From positions 1,736,001-1,800,000 of the forward strand of contig OY969702.1 of the NCBI GenBank assembly GCA_963702055.1: a DNA stretch of 64,000 nucleotides, in the 5' to 3' direction. The notes under the pieces are model-generated. The model was not told the DNA's origin. It did not search any database and worked only from the letters and a program-made list of their open reading frames with translations. Numbering within the stretch: the stretch's first letter is position 1; every line of letters begins with the position of its first letter. The position numbers and the translations under genes were made by a program. The stretch comes from CAWINX01 sp963702055 (GTDB lineage: Bacteria > Actinomycetota > Thermoleophilia > Solirubrobacterales > 70-9). Positions 45,018-52,604 of the stretch are shown here, piece by piece.

Positions 45018-45697
45018 CCCCCGACCCCACCGCGGCGCTGACCCCCGAGGCCCGTGCGGCCCTGGAGAAGGTTTTGAAGCTCCTCGCCGAGGAGCGCGCC
45101 TCGGTCAGCTCGGTTACCGACCCCGGCCGAGCCTGGAAGGTCCACGTCGCCGACAGCCTCACCGGCCTTGAGATCCGGGAGCTTCGAGAAGCGACCAAGA
45201 TTGCCGATATTGGCTCTGGAGCTGGGTTTCCGGGCCTAGCGCTGGCCGCCGCTCTCCCTCATGCCGAGGTCGACCTGATCGAGTCGGTGGGCCGTAAGTG
45301 CATCTTCATGGAGCGAGCGGCGACGGAGGCGGGAATCGCCAACGTCCGCATCCTCAACACGCGCTCCGAGGAATGGGCGAGCCTCGAGGGGCGGGAGTCC
45401 TACGACGTAGTGACCGCGCGAGCGGTGGGCCGCCTATCCACCCTCGCCGAACTCGCCTCGCCGCTCCTGAAAGACGGCGGTGTCCTGGTCGCCTGGAAGG
45501 GCAAACGCGACGCCGAAGAGGAAGCTCAGCTGGAAAGCGCGACCGATCAGCTCGCGATGCACCCCGAGCTAATCCGCCATGTCGGCCCCTACGCGGGCAG
45601 CGAGCACCGCCATCTGCACGTCCTGCGCAAGCTGGGTCCCACGCCCGCCGACCTGCCCCGCCGCCCGGGCATGGCCAAGAAGCGCCCCCGCGGCTGA
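45014..45697 (+). CDS. rsmG: 16S rRNA m7G527 methyltransferase RsmG
   Basis: RsmG (GidB) methylates G527 of 16S rRNA with SAM; loss gives low-level streptomycin resistance. The 227-residue Rossmann methyltransferase has KVHVADSLTGLEI, IADIGSGAGFPGLALAAALP (SAM-binding), DLIESVGRKCIFMERAA and YDVVTARAVGRLSTLAELA. The GTG at 45014 overlaps the jag TGA by 4 bases; reading farther upstream would only add jag in another frame. It closes the rpmH operon, 29 bases before parA. Confidence 0.96.
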   Translation: MTPDPTAALTPEARAALEKVLKLLAEERASVSSVTDPGRAWKVHVADSLTGLEIRELREATKIADIGSGAGFPGLALAAALPHAEVDLIESVGRKCIFMERAATEAGIANVRILNTRSEEWASLEGRESYDVVTARAVGRLSTLAELASPLLKDGGVLVAWKGKRDAEEEAQLESATDQLAMHPELIRHVGPYAGSEHRHLHVLRKLGPTPADLPRRPGMAKKRPRG

Positions 45698-45726
45698 TAT
45701 CCCTCTCTCACTAGGCTGGCGGCTTA

Positions 45727-46485
45727 ATGGGCTTGGTCTACGCGGTGTCGAATCAGAAGGGCGGGGTTGGCAAGACGACCACGTCGGTGAACCTCGCCGC
45801 CTGTGCAGCCGCCTCGGGCGCCCAGACCCTGCTTGTCGACCTCGACCCTCAGTGCAACGCCACCGTGGCGCTTGGACTCGACCGTGACCTCCATCCCTCT
45901 TCCTACGATTGCCTCACCGGCGACGTCTCGGTGGCGGAGGCGGCTCGACCGGCCGGCCCCGACAATCTCTGGCTCGTTCCGGCCAATCGCGACCTCGCCG
46001 GCGCCGCGGTCGAGCTGCCGCGGATCGAGGGCTCCGAGACGCGGCTGCGCGAGCGTCTCGGCCCGGTGCGCGAGCGCTTCGCGGTGACCCTGCTCGACTG
46101 CCCGCCCTCGCTGGGCCCGGTCAGCGTCAACGCCCTGACCGCCGCCGATCGCGTCGTCGTACCCGTACAGGCCGAGTACCTGGCCCTGGAGGGCCTGGTC
46201 CAGTTCCTCGAGACGCTGGGGATGATCCGGCGCGAGCTCAACCCCGCGCTCGAGGTGTCGGGCCTGTTGATCACCATGTACGACGAGCGCACTCGCCTCG
46301 CCCAGGACGTCGAGCGCGAGCTGCGCGACCACTTCGCCGGAATGGTCTTCGAGACGGTCATCCCCCGCAGCGTCAGGGTCGCCGAGGCGCCCAGCTATGG
46401 TCTGCCCGTGACCGAGCACTCGCCTCGCTCCCGCGGCTCCGACGCCTATCGGGCCCTGGCCAAGGAGCTCGCCAAACGTGGCTAG
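45727..46485 (+). CDS. parA: Chromosome partitioning ATPase ParA (Soj)
   Basis: ParA moves ParB-bound origins by ATP-dependent DNA binding. The 252-residue protein has the deviant Walker A AVSNQKGGVGKTTTSVNLAA, LLVDLDPQCNATVALG, VTLLDCPPSLGPVSVNAL and PVQAEYLALEGLVQFL. TAGGCT ends 9 bases before the ATG and there is no ribosome site, suggesting a near-leaderless mRNA separate from the rpmH operon. It overlaps parB by 8 bases. Confidence 0.97.
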   Translation: MGLVYAVSNQKGGVGKTTTSVNLAACAAASGAQTLLVDLDPQCNATVALGLDRDLHPSSYDCLTGDVSVAEAARPAGPDNLWLVPANRDLAGAAVELPRIEGSETRLRERLGPVRERFAVTLLDCPPSLGPVSVNALTAADRVVVPVQAEYLALEGLVQFLETLGMIRRELNPALEVSGLLITMYDERTRLAQDVERELRDHFAGMVFETVIPRSVRVAEAPSYGLPVTEHSPRSRGSDAYRALAKELAKRG

Positions 46486-47344
46486 CGGCACGAAGCGAGG
46501 GATCGGCCGCGGCCTCTCGGCGATCCTGCCCGAGAGCGCCACCGGGGATTCCGGCGAGCTGCTCGAGCTGCCGGTCGACCTGATCAAGGCCAACCCCAAC
46601 CAGCCGCGGACGAAGTTCGACTCCGAGGCCCTCGCCGGACTGGCCTCCTCGATCGAGGCGAGCGGCGTTGTCCAGCCCTTGCTGGTCCGCCCCCTCCACG
46701 ACGGCAGCTACGAGCTGGTCGCCGGCGAGCGGCGCTGGCGAGCGGCGCGCCAGGCCGGATTGAAGAAGGTCCCGGCCGTGGTCCGCGACTCCGAGCAGGC
46801 GGAGCGGCTCCAGGTGGCGCTGATCGAGAACATGGTCCGCGAGGACCTCAACCCGGTCGAGGAGGCGCGAGCCTGCGCGGCGCTCGTCGACGAGCTGGGG
46901 CTCTCCAAAGAGGAGCTCGCGCGCCGGGTCGGCCGCAGCCGCCCGGCGGTCTCGAACCTGATCCGATTGCTCGATCTCCCCGATGAGGCGCTGGAGATGC
47001 TCGAGTCCGGCGAGCTGAGCGAGGGGCACGGCCGAGCCCTCCTCGCCGTTCGTGGCAACGACGATCGTCGGCGCCTCGCCCGCGCCGCCTCGAAGGGTGG
47101 ATGGTCGGTTCGCGAGACGGAGGAGAAAGTTAGGCTGGCCAGCCAGCCAAAGGAGGGGGGGCGCTCACGAAGGCAAGCGGATCCCGAAGAGGCGGCGGCG
47201 ATGCGGGAGGCCACCGACCGACTTGAATCGGCGCTTGGACACGAAGTCAGAGTCCGGCCGAAAGGGGAGGGGATAGCGGTCGAGATCCGGTTCGAAGACC
47301 TCGACGAAGCTCTCTCCCTCGCCCGCAAGCTGTCCCGCGACTGA
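46478..47344 (+). CDS. parB: Chromosome partitioning protein ParB (Spo0J)
   Basis: ParB is a CTP-dependent clamp that loads at parS. The 288-residue protein starts with a ParA-stimulating basic tail (KRGIGRGLSAILPE) and has the N-terminal domain with LVAGERRWRAARQAG (GERR CTP-binding motif) and LIENMVREDLNPVEEARAC (ENxxRxDL). The helix-turn-helix LSKEELARRVGRSRPAVSNLIRLL and a C-terminal dimer domain follow. It ends 20 bases before the tRNA-Ile fragment. It is the likely partner of the site at 43493. Confidence 0.97.
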   Translation: MASGTKRGIGRGLSAILPESATGDSGELLELPVDLIKANPNQPRTKFDSEALAGLASSIEASGVVQPLLVRPLHDGSYELVAGERRWRAARQAGLKKVPAVVRDSEQAERLQVALIENMVREDLNPVEEARACAALVDELGLSKEELARRVGRSRPAVSNLIRLLDLPDEALEMLESGELSEGHGRALLAVRGNDDRRRLARAASKGGWSVRETEEKVRLASQPKEGGRSRRQADPEEAAAMREATDRLESALGHEVRVRPKGEGIAVEIRFEDLDEALSLARKLSRD

Positions 47345-47364
47345 CCGCTATCATCGCGCCTCGC

Positions 47365-47405
47365 GGGCGATTAGCTCAGTTGGTTAGAGCGCGTCTCTGA
47401 TAAGG
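47365..47405 (+). pseudogene. tRNA-Ile(GAT) 5' half, cut by integrated element (attL)
   Basis: GGGCGATTAGCTCAG and the following bases match bacterial tRNA-Ile: acceptor strand 47365-47371, D arm, anticodon stem 5' strand and loop CTGATAA with anticodon GAT, then GGA. A normal gene would continue with CG to finish the anticodon stem, then the variable loop and T arm; instead unrelated sequence starts at about 47406. No T arm (TTCRA) or acceptor 3' strand follows within 120 bases. The tyrosine integrase 120 bases downstream shows this is the left junction of an element, with crossover in or near the anticodon loop. Confidence 0.8.
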
Positions 47406-47433
47406 ATCGGCTCGCGGGGTGGCCAGGCACGGA

Positions 47434-47507
47434 AACCGGCCCACAGAGTCAAAATCCAGCCGGTTCTACTGATACGGTGTTCCATAGATGTTCCATCCGG
47501 GAACACC
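47434..47507. repeat. Inverted and direct repeats at the attL side
   Basis: AACCGGC (47434-47440) is inverted at 47459-47465. Next, GGTGTTCC (47476-47483) is inverted as GGAACACC (47500-47507). Inside this pair, TGTTCCAT occurs twice as a direct repeat (47479-47486 and 47490-47497), 11 bases apart. They lie between the tRNA junction and the integrase start, where tyrosine integrases have arm-type sites and where an integrase operator would also sit. Confidence 0.6.
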
Positions 47508-47525
47508 CAGAGAGGGCTCGGCGCG

Positions 47526-48788
47526 GTGAGCGTCCACCCCTACAAGACCGCCGACGGCACCCGCTACCAGGTGCGCTGGCGCGAAGGCGGCAAGGTCCGG
47601 ACCCGCTCGCTTCCCACTAAGCGCGAAGCCAACGCCTTCGACATCGAGGTCAAGGCCCGCAAGCAGAAGGGCGAGGCGCTGCCCCGGCCGGGCAAGGAGA
47701 CCCTCGCCGCCGCCTACGACGAGTGGTGGCGGCTGCGCGCCTCGCGCCTGGCACCCAACACCCAGGAGAGCTACCGGCGGCACTGGAAGGCCCACGTCGA
47801 AGGACGCTTCGACCAGCACCGGCTCGGCGAGTGGGTCTCCAATCCGCAGCTCTTCGAGGAATTGATCGACGACATGCGCGAGCGCGGCGTCGGCAATGCC
47901 TCGCAGCGCAAGGTGCTCGTGGTGATGTCCGCCGTGTTCAGCGCCGCCGTCTCCTGGAACAAGGTCGGCGTCAACCCGGTCCTGACCGTCCCCAGGCCAG
48001 CGGGGACGCGCCAGCGTATCCCGCACCCCTTCCCGCCGATGGTGGTCGAGCGCATCCGTCTGCAGATGCGCCGTCGCAAGACCAAGGACGCGACCGGCGT
48101 TCGCAACCGGGCCGACGCATGCTTTGTCGAGCTCATGAGCTACGCCGGTCTGCGGCCTGGCGAGGCGCTTGCTTTGACCTGGGGAGACATCGGCAACCGC
48201 ACCCTCGCCGTCGACAAGGCCGTTGCCATCGGGGAGGAACGGTCCACCAAGACCGGCGCAGCACGATCGGTGCCCCTTCTCAAACCGCTCGCCACCGACC
48301 TGCAGGAGTTGTTCATGGCCCTGCATCAGCCGGCCGATGACGAGCTCGTCCTGCCCGCTCGCGACGGCGGGTACTGGTCGCAGTCGAAATACAACAACTG
48401 GCGCAGCCGCGTCTGGAAGCCGGTCATGAAGACGCTGGCCGAAGGCGATCCGCCTCAACTCCGGCTCGCCGAAGCTCGCCCGTACGACTGCCGCGGATCC
48501 TTCGTCAGCCTCCAGCTACGGGCCGGAGCCAGCCCGCTGGAGGTCGCCAAATGGGCCGGGCACTCCCCTCAGGTGATGTTCAACCACTACGCCAACGTCA
48601 TAGACGAGCTGGTCGGGGAGCCCGTTCTGTCTGCCGCTGAGCAGATCGCCCGCGCCCGAGAGGCGGTGGTCGAGCTGGAGCGGCGGGAGCTGGACAAGCT
48701 CATGGCCGACCTCTTCGAGCGCCCCACCATCGGTGCCGCAGAGAACGAGGACGACGCCGCAACCCGCTTCTACGGCCCAGGCCATTGA
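47526..48788 (+). CDS. Tyrosine-type site-specific integrase
   Basis: A 420-residue phage/ICE-type integrase. The N-terminal arm-binding domain (RYQVRWREGGKVRTRSLPTK) is followed by a SAM-like core-binding domain (TLAAAYDEWWRLRASRLAPNTQESYRRHW). The catalytic domain has Arg in MSYAGLRPGEALALTW, Lys in STKTGAARSVPL, the second Arg in PYDCRGSFVSL (here Tyr-Asp-Cys-Arg in place of His-x-x-Arg, a variant known in actinobacterial integrases), His in AKWAGHSPQV and the nucleophile Tyr in FNHYANVI. It integrates the element into tRNA-Ile. GTG 47526 is preceded by GAGAGGG. The C-terminal 60 residues are charged. Confidence 0.95.
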   Translation: MSVHPYKTADGTRYQVRWREGGKVRTRSLPTKREANAFDIEVKARKQKGEALPRPGKETLAAAYDEWWRLRASRLAPNTQESYRRHWKAHVEGRFDQHRLGEWVSNPQLFEELIDDMRERGVGNASQRKVLVVMSAVFSAAVSWNKVGVNPVLTVPRPAGTRQRIPHPFPPMVVERIRLQMRRRKTKDATGVRNRADACFVELMSYAGLRPGEALALTWGDIGNRTLAVDKAVAIGEERSTKTGAARSVPLLKPLATDLQELFMALHQPADDELVLPARDGGYWSQSKYNNWRSRVWKPVMKTLAEGDPPQLRLAEARPYDCRGSFVSLQLRAGASPLEVAKWAGHSPQVMFNHYANVIDELVGEPVLSAAEQIARAREAVVELERRELDKLMADLFERPTIGAAENEDDAATRFYGPGH

Positions 48789-48875
48789 TCTGACCCCCAA
48801 GCCTCGCGTGCCGACCGGGCCCCTAATCTCAGACGAAGCCCGTTCGCCCCACAACGAGAACCGGAGGCAATCACC

Positions 48876-48998
48876 ATGACCTGTCCCGTCTGTAACGGAA
48901 CCGGCAAAAAGCCCAATCCACCTCCGCAAGAGCTGGGAACGCCGTGTCCGCGGTGTGGCGGCACCGGCGCCGTTCCCAACGGTCTGCCTCAGCCGTAG
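48876..48998 (+). CDS. Small DnaJ-like zinc-finger protein
   Basis: A 40-residue open frame after a good ribosome site (GGAGGC, 48863-48868). It has two CxxCxGxG-type knuckles: CPVCNGTG at residues 3-10 and CPRCGGTG at about 24-31, joined by a Pro-rich linker. This is the zinc-binding repeat of DnaJ-type central domains, seen also in many tiny actinobacterial proteins. It could bind one zinc ion. The function is unknown, and it lies just downstream of the integrase in the same orientation. Confidence 0.7.
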   Translation: MTCPVCNGTGKKPNPPPQELGTPCPRCGGTGAVPNGLPQP

Positions 48999-49058
48999 CT
49001 TCAACGCTCATTCACCCGGCTGGAGAGAACGTCCCGGCCGGGCGAGCCGGCAAACCGG

Positions 49059-49373
49059 TTATGCGTGCGCCAGGCCTGACCTGTCGTTGCGGACCACCCC
49101 GAGATGGGCGTCCAGCGGAGCCAGAAGCGCCGCCAGCGTGTAGGCCGTGGGGTTGGTCTGACCGCGCTCGATCCGTGAAATCTCGCCCTGGTTGATACCC
49201 GAGGCCGCAGCGAGCTGCTTCTGCGTGAGCTTGTGAGCCTTGCGCAGCTCGCGGACTTCACGGGCCATCGTGTAATGGGCGTTGAAGGCCTCCCAGCGTG
49301 CGACGGCCTCCGGCCCGCCGGCCTTCGCCTTCTCCTCGACCTCTCGGATGTAGTCGTCAAATTTGGTGCCCAT
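49059..49373 (-). CDS. HigA-like antitoxin (XRE family)
   Basis: A 104-residue protein with an XRE helix-turn-helix at about residues 44-90: ELRKAHKLTQKQLAAASGINQGEISRIERG. This pattern is typical of HigA/antitoxins that bind both their toxin and their own promoter. The N-terminal third (GTKFDDYIREVEEKAKAGG) is the usual toxin-contact helix. ATG 49373 follows GAGAAGGAG; a longer frame exists but crosses its promoter region. It lies 58 bases downstream of the toxin gene, giving the toxin-first higBA order. Confidence 0.88.
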   Translation of the reverse strand: MGTKFDDYIREVEEKAKAGGPEAVARWEAFNAHYTMAREVRELRKAHKLTQKQLAAASGINQGEISRIERGQTNPTAYTLAALLAPLDAHLGVVRNDRSGLAHA

Positions 49374-49406
49374 GGCTCCTTCTCCAGCTGGTCCGCTCCT
49401 GCGCTG

Positions 49407-49435
49407 ATTATGCAATAAACCGCATATTTGGTCAA
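49407..49435 (-). promoter_or_regulatory. Promoter of the higA-like gene
   Basis: On the minus strand TTGACC (49435-49430) and CATAAT (49412-49407) are separated by 17 bases, the best consensus promoter seen in the window. The -35 overlaps the stop codon of the toxin gene. It would give the antitoxin its own transcript, beside any readthrough from the toxin gene. Confidence 0.7.
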
Positions 49436-49890
49436 GCCTTCCGCTTGGCGGCGGTCTTCTGCCGTGCCTTCCAGCTCGTCAGGCGTTTCCTGGCCCGGTT
49501 GATCTCCGCCGTCTGGCGCTTGGCGCTCGGCTCCCTGCCCTTGTCGTACGCCGCCAGCAGCAGGACCACCTTCTTGCCGTGGGCGTGGCAGAAGACGCGA
49601 AGCAAGATGCCGCTGTGGCTCTCGTCCAGGTCCTCGGGGACCGGCAGACCCCGCTCGCGCAGGATGGTCGCCGCATCGTGGCGCACCCGAAACTCAAAGA
49701 TGCCGGGAGCACCCGCGATCCACTTGCCCCACGACGAGCCGCAAACCCCGATGCCCTCGTAGGCGAGCACGTTGCGGAGCGCCGCGGCCAGCGCCTGCTC
49801 CTTGAACTCATCCAGCCCGCGCAGGAAGTCCAGCACGGGCTCGCGACCTCGCTCCTCGTAGAACTCAAGCGTCCACTCCGGCCCGCTCAT
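49432..49890 (-). CDS. HigB-like toxin (Gp49/RelE superfamily)
   Basis: A 152-residue protein of the phage-derived Gp49-like/HigB family, ribosome-dependent mRNA interferases. It has WTLEFYEERGREPVLDFLRGL, the core APGIFEFRVRHD, and the C-terminal strand/helix ILLRVFCHAHGKKVVLLLAAYDKGREPSAKRQTAEINRAR, where Arg and Lys residues line the active site in the family. It begins the two-gene toxin-antitoxin unit. TA pairs help maintain mobile elements such as this one; a defence role is possible but not shown. Confidence 0.88.
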   Translation of the reverse strand: MSGPEWTLEFYEERGREPVLDFLRGLDEFKEQALAAALRNVLAYEGIGVCGSSWGKWIAGAPGIFEFRVRHDAATILRERGLPVPEDLDESHSGILLRVFCHAHGKKVVLLLAAYDKGREPSAKRQTAEINRARKRLTSWKARQKTAAKRKA

Positions 49891-50145
49891 GGGGCTTTGA
49901 CCATCACCTGGACTGTCCCTCTCAATTGCGGGGTCGTGGCGAATCGCTCAGGCATCGCGCGGATCATGCCACCGCCACCCTCGACCCGGCTCCCACCGGG
50001 ATCGCCCCGGAGGGTCGATCGCTCCGGCCATCCAGTGCGCTGACGGCGGCTGTGTACGTCCATGGACTCAAGGCTAGGGCCGGCAGCGCCCATGGCGTCA
50101 ACCCCGCCCGGGTTTCCCTCGCTGCACTCGGTGACGCAGGACGCC

Positions 50146-50168
50146 GTCCGGCCCGTGGTGGGCCGGAC
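50146..50168. promoter_or_regulatory. Hairpin directly before the sigma-factor start
   Basis: GTCCGGCCC (50146-50154) and GGGCCGGAC (50160-50168) form a perfect 9-bp stem with loop GTGGT, ending one base before the ATG at 50170. In mRNA it would hide any ribosome site, or the gene may start upstream at ATG 50062 and the stem lie in the coding region. Confidence 0.55.
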
Positions 50169-50169
50169 C

Positions 50170-50685
50170 ATGAACGACACAGCCGCAGTACTCAGCGCAG
50201 CGCCGTCAGACCACCGCAGCTCCCCGTGCCGCGAGCACGAGGCCCTGTACCGGCAGCACCACGCCCGCCTGCTGCGGGCGGTGGCGGCCCGAGTCAGCGC
50301 CCCGGCGGAGACGATCGAGGACGCCTGCTCGTTCGCCTGGCTCCAGCTCATGCGGACCGAGCCCGAGCACGGACCCCGGCTCTTCGCCTGGCTCCGGACC
50401 GTGGCCACACGCGAGGCCATCCGCCTCGTGCAGCGCGACGGTCGCTTCGATTGCTTCGAGCCGGAACTGGCCGTCGATCCCAGACAGCCGGAGATCGAGA
50501 CCGTGCTGGAAGCCCGGGAGGCGGCCCGGGCCGTGACCTCCCTCAGAGAGCGCCAGAGCCGCATCCTGCTCCTCAAGCTCGCCGGCTACAGCTACCGCGA
50601 GATCGCGGAACGGACCGGAGACTCGGTGTTGACGGTGGAACGGCAGCTTCTGAGAGCCAGGGGGCGGCTCCGCGGCAACTCCTGA
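50170..50685 (+). CDS. ECF-like RNA polymerase sigma factor
   Basis: A 171-residue (207 if the ATG at 50062 is used) sigma-70 family protein. Region 2-like sequence is EALYRQHHARLLRAVAARV ... IEDACSFAWLQLMRTEP ... FAWLRTVATREAIRLV. Region 4 is LRERQSRILLLKLAGYSYREIAERTGDSVLTVERQLLRARGRL, a clear helix-turn-helix. No anti-sigma gene is adjacent. It ends 11 bases from the convergent drmB-like gene. It could control genes of the island, possibly the defence operon, but no cognate promoter motif was found. Confidence 0.82.
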   Translation: MNDTAAVLSAAPSDHRSSPCREHEALYRQHHARLLRAVAARVSAPAETIEDACSFAWLQLMRTEPEHGPRLFAWLRTVATREAIRLVQRDGRFDCFEPELAVDPRQPEIETVLEAREAARAVTSLRERQSRILLLKLAGYSYREIAERTGDSVLTVERQLLRARGRLRGNS

Positions 50686-50696
50686 CCGCTTCGGGC

Positions 50697-52604
50697 CTAT
50701 CGAAGGTCGATCCCGTCAAAGAACCCGATGCTTCGCTCTTCTAGATCTCCTACAACAAGACCCCGATCCAGAAACCGGTTGAACTCCTCGCAGGCGGTCT
50801 CCGGCACTAGCGCGCAGTTATGGCACGCGGCCAGATTGCAGGAATCGGGCCCCTGCCCTCCGTGCCTGCCCGTCTCCATGCACACGGGGTCAGCGGAGCA
50901 CCAGAGTGCTCCGCTGAGCGCAGCGGCCATCGCGGGCTCTAGATATCCCGGCTTCCCCATCCGTACCAGTCCACCCATGGTCCCCTCGGCGTCGCCCGCG
51001 GCCGTGTAGATCAGCACGCCAGCCATCGGTGACTCGGACGATGGTGGTGATACGTAGAGTCGCTCTCGCAGCGCCGCGGTACTGTACCCGCACTCGAAGG
51101 TGAGCTGGTTGATGAGGAGGTGGGCTAGCGTGTGAACGAGCAGGAACCTTGGCGTTATGTTTCGCGCGCGAAGCTGCCGGCCCTCGCGAGCCGACCCGTA
51201 TACGTCGTTGACTCTCCGAGCTCGCTTAGCGATCTCAGGCCGTCCCTCCCAGTTCGCTATCCGGTCGAGATCTAGCCCGATAAAGATGCCCTCCCCGAAG
51301 ACCTTGTAAGCAGGCAGCCAGCGGTTTCGCCACTCAGGCACTTGCTTCCAGAGCTGCTCCAGGCGTGCCTCGTCTGTCAGCGGCCGTTCGGGATAGATGC
51401 GATTGAATCCGGTCAGCACCCGCGTCTCTCGCAGGCGCTCCACAAGCATGATCCGGTCAATGAACGGATGCAGGCTCGCGTCGTAATCGGCCAGATGGCC
51501 CGCAGTAACCGAGAGCTGTTCCTCTCTCCTCTCTGACTGTAGTGCGAGGTGCTCATCCCGGCGGAACGCTACCTCTGCCGATTCGTCTGGCGACAGATCG
51601 GGCTCGCTCTCCTCATGCACCTCGCTTGCCATCAACCGGACCGCTTCCTCTAGCTGGGCGTCCGAGTACGGCTCAAGCAGCTCGCGCCTCGCGTTTGCTC
51701 GTAGCATCGATGCGCTCACCTCACTCCCAGCTTGCGCTGACAGATGGATGATCGTCGAGAGCGGCGGGATCTCCAGCGCGGACGCCAGCTCCTCCGGGAC
51801 CTTCTCTGTTGTCCGCGGCAGGTAGATAGCGCTTGCGACGCGACCGAAGTACACGTTTGATGCAGATCGCAGCGATCCCCGAAGCGCGAGACCGCAACTC
51901 GATGGCTCAGAGCTTCCGTGCTGCGGGGAAATCCCCTGGCATGTGTACGGCGACCCGGGATCCAGCGCCGTCGTAAGGTACGTTGATCCATCCGGGCTTG
52001 CCTCCACGATCCGTCCGAGAGTTCTCGGCCCGGCGCCGCACTCGCATTCGACCTTCTGGTTAGACAGGGTTGCGCCACCTGTTGACCTCAGAGTCATCGC
52101 TCGGTTGCATGATGGCTGCGCGTTCCCGTGAACCCACTCACTCCAGGGAAAATCCTGGAGGTGGCCGTCCTCGCAGATTGCAACGAACGGCACCTGCGCT
52201 AGGAAAGCTTTCTTGCCCTGTTTCTCGCAGTGCCGGCACTTCTGGCGGCCCTTAGTCTCAAGCTCAAGGCGTTCAAGACGTTTGCACCGCCAGCAGAAGT
52301 GCCAGAGCGGGAAGCGTAGAAACGGGATCGTGAGGTTGAGGTTTGGAATTCTCTGGCCGTGTTCGGCGAAGCGGTAATCAGGCGGCTCGGAGAAGTGGTT
52401 GACGTGAAGCAGCCGCTCAAGCCGCCACTCCTCAAACCGGAACTCATCCAGATCGAGATCTCGCGAGTCGCCCCCACCATCTTCGCGCTCGTACCAATGA
52501 TCCAGGCCAGCCGCGATCATCGAAGTTCCGTTAGGCACGGTGACCATTGAGCCGACGCCAAAAGGAGCGATCAGATGGCTTCGCTTGACCGGACCGCTAG
52601 ACAT
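50697..52604 (-). CDS. drmB: DISARM DrmB-like protein (DUF1998)
   Basis: A 635-residue protein matching DrmB, the DUF1998 partner of the DISARM helicase DrmA. The N-terminus reads VKRSHLIAPFGVGSMV. A zinc ribbon follows at CWRC (104-107) and CRHC (123-126), then the conserved AICEDGHLQDFPWSEWVHG. The C-terminal DUF1998 domain holds a Cys cluster (LWCSADPVCMETGRHGG, SCNLAACHNCALVPETACEEF). In known DISARM systems DrmA and DrmB form a complex that detects unmethylated or free DNA ends and is held in check by a trigger loop. It is the last gene of the operon and its start overlaps drmA by 8 bases. Confidence 0.88.
   Translation of the reverse strand: MSSGPVKRSHLIAPFGVGSMVTVPNGTSMIAAGLDHWYEREDGGGDSRDLDLDEFRFEEWRLERLLHVNHFSEPPDYRFAEHGQRIPNLNLTIPFLRFPLWHFCWRCKRLERLELETKGRQKCRHCEKQGKKAFLAQVPFVAICEDGHLQDFPWSEWVHGNAQPSCNRAMTLRSTGGATLSNQKVECECGAGPRTLGRIVEASPDGSTYLTTALDPGSPYTCQGISPQHGSSEPSSCGLALRGSLRSASNVYFGRVASAIYLPRTTEKVPEELASALEIPPLSTIIHLSAQAGSEVSASMLRANARRELLEPYSDAQLEEAVRLMASEVHEESEPDLSPDESAEVAFRRDEHLALQSERREEQLSVTAGHLADYDASLHPFIDRIMLVERLRETRVLTGFNRIYPERPLTDEARLEQLWKQVPEWRNRWLPAYKVFGEGIFIGLDLDRIANWEGRPEIAKRARRVNDVYGSAREGRQLRARNITPRFLLVHTLAHLLINQLTFECGYSTAALRERLYVSPPSSESPMAGVLIYTAAGDAEGTMGGLVRMGKPGYLEPAMAAALSGALWCSADPVCMETGRHGGQGPDSCNLAACHNCALVPETACEEFNRFLDRGLVVGDLEERSIGFFDGIDLR

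Noticed and set aside
47365..47525. Group I intron in tRNA-Ile in place of an element insertion
   Set aside because: The break falls after the anticodon stem begins to close, no intron core elements or tRNA 3' half were found nearby, and an integrase gene follows directly.
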